Below are positions 63,806 to 64,000 of a DNA stretch of 64,000 bases, piece after piece. The DNA comes from Paludibacterium yongneupense DSM 18731 (lineage in GTDB: Bacteria; Pseudomonadota; Gammaproteobacteria; Burkholderiales; Chromobacteriaceae). The DNA is taken from contig NZ_KE383961.1 in NCBI RefSeq assembly GCF_000422925.1, forward strand, positions 42,385 through 106,384. Reading direction: 5' to 3'. The notes under the pieces are model-generated. The model saw only the letters and a list, made by a program, of their open reading frames with translations. It had not been told where the DNA came from and searched no databases. Both the position numbers and the translations under genes were made by a program. Within the stretch, counting starts at the first letter, position 1; every line of letters begins with the position of its first letter.

Positions 63806-64000
63806 CTACAGCTCGAACCAGTCGGGATGCAAGCGGCTGACCTGCTCCAGCGTCGTTTGCAGCTCGCGCAAATGCACATGCATCGCGGCGGCGGCCGCCT
63901 CCGCATCGCGCAAGCGCAGCGCGGCCAGCACCCCGGCATGCTGGCGCAGCAACACATCAAGCGAAGAAATATCGCCCAGGGTCAGATAACGCACACGATC
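63806..64000 (-). CDS. GntR-family regulator, FCD domain end (partial)
   Basis: The last 64 codons of a minus-strand gene whose start is outside the window. The frame DRVRYLTLGDISSLDVLLRQ then HAGVLAALRLRDAEAAAAAM and HLRELQTTLEQV has the helix and His pattern of FCD ligand-binding domains of FadR/GntR regulators. Such regulators usually control sugar-acid or carboxylate use. The ligand cannot be told from this fragment. Confidence 0.65.
   Translation of the reverse strand, partial: DRVRYLTLGDISSLDVLLRQHAGVLAALRLRDAEAAAAAMHVHLRELQTTLEQVSRLHPDWFEL

Overview
The window looks like a chromosomal segment of a GC-rich betaproteobacterium, most likely a Neisseriales / Chromobacteriaceae-type organism. 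The basis is gene content and order: neighbouring 16-strand trimeric porins, a pilB-pilC-pilD-coaE-zapD-yacG cluster, a ccsA-like gene divergent from ffh, an rlmE-ftsH-folP-glmM operon with greA and yhbY nearby, and carA/carB separated by a LysE-type exporter. No rRNA, insertion sequence, phage or CRISPR array was seen. Species cannot be fixed from the sequence alone.

Layout. 1-0.7 kb: small secreted proteins, two of them tandem paralogues with a Q/N-rich motif. 0.9-8.7 kb: housekeeping and stress genes (2Fe-2S flavin reductase, SDR protein, trmB, glutathione peroxidase, D-2-hydroxyacid dehydrogenase, FKBP isomerase, DedA protein, alr). 8.8-13.7 kb: the operon rlmE-ftsH-folP-glmM on the minus strand, with yhbY divergent. 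14.1-20.2 kb: carA-exporter-carB followed, after a terminator, by greA and a DUF4149 protein. 20.4-22.7 kb: a PepSY protein / OmpR-type regulator / histidine kinase operon with a PmrA-like direct repeat in its promoter. 22.8-33.4 kb: a complete type II secretion operon gspCDEFGHIJKLMN read from one promoter, with most genes overlapping. 33.6-37.8 kb: fatty-acid oxidation electron transfer (etfB, etfA, acyl-CoA dehydrogenase) and a divergent MaoC hydratase. 37.8-40.8 kb: queG, tsaE, amiC, yacG. 40.8-45.4 kb: zapD, coaE, pilD, pilC and a pilB that lacks most of its N-terminal domain. 45.5-48.6 kb: two porins, each with a large regulatory region. 48.6-54.1 kb: phrB, comEA, a CcsA-family protein, ffh, purB. 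54.2-58.0 kb: a GT4 glycosyltransferase fused to an alpha/alpha-barrel-like domain, plus a GH130 enzyme. 58.6 kb: initiator tRNA-fMet. 58.7-60.1 kb: dsbA and a SPOR protein. 60.3-63.8 kb: pqi operon with PqiA split into two proteins. The right edge cuts a GntR/FCD regulator.

How the parts work together: the PilD peptidase at 42.2 kb is the only prepilin peptidase seen, so it probably processes both pilins and the T2SS pseudopilins; DsbA, FKBP and SPOR/AmiC serve envelope maturation; PqiABC and the porins serve envelope traffic. No wholly new multigene system is evident. The best candidates for something undescribed are the small Q/N-rich secreted protein family at the left edge, several perfect or near-perfect palindromes on promoters (alr, second porin, etf) and in one gene-free gap, the carA leader, and the truncated pilB that abuts the porin terminator.
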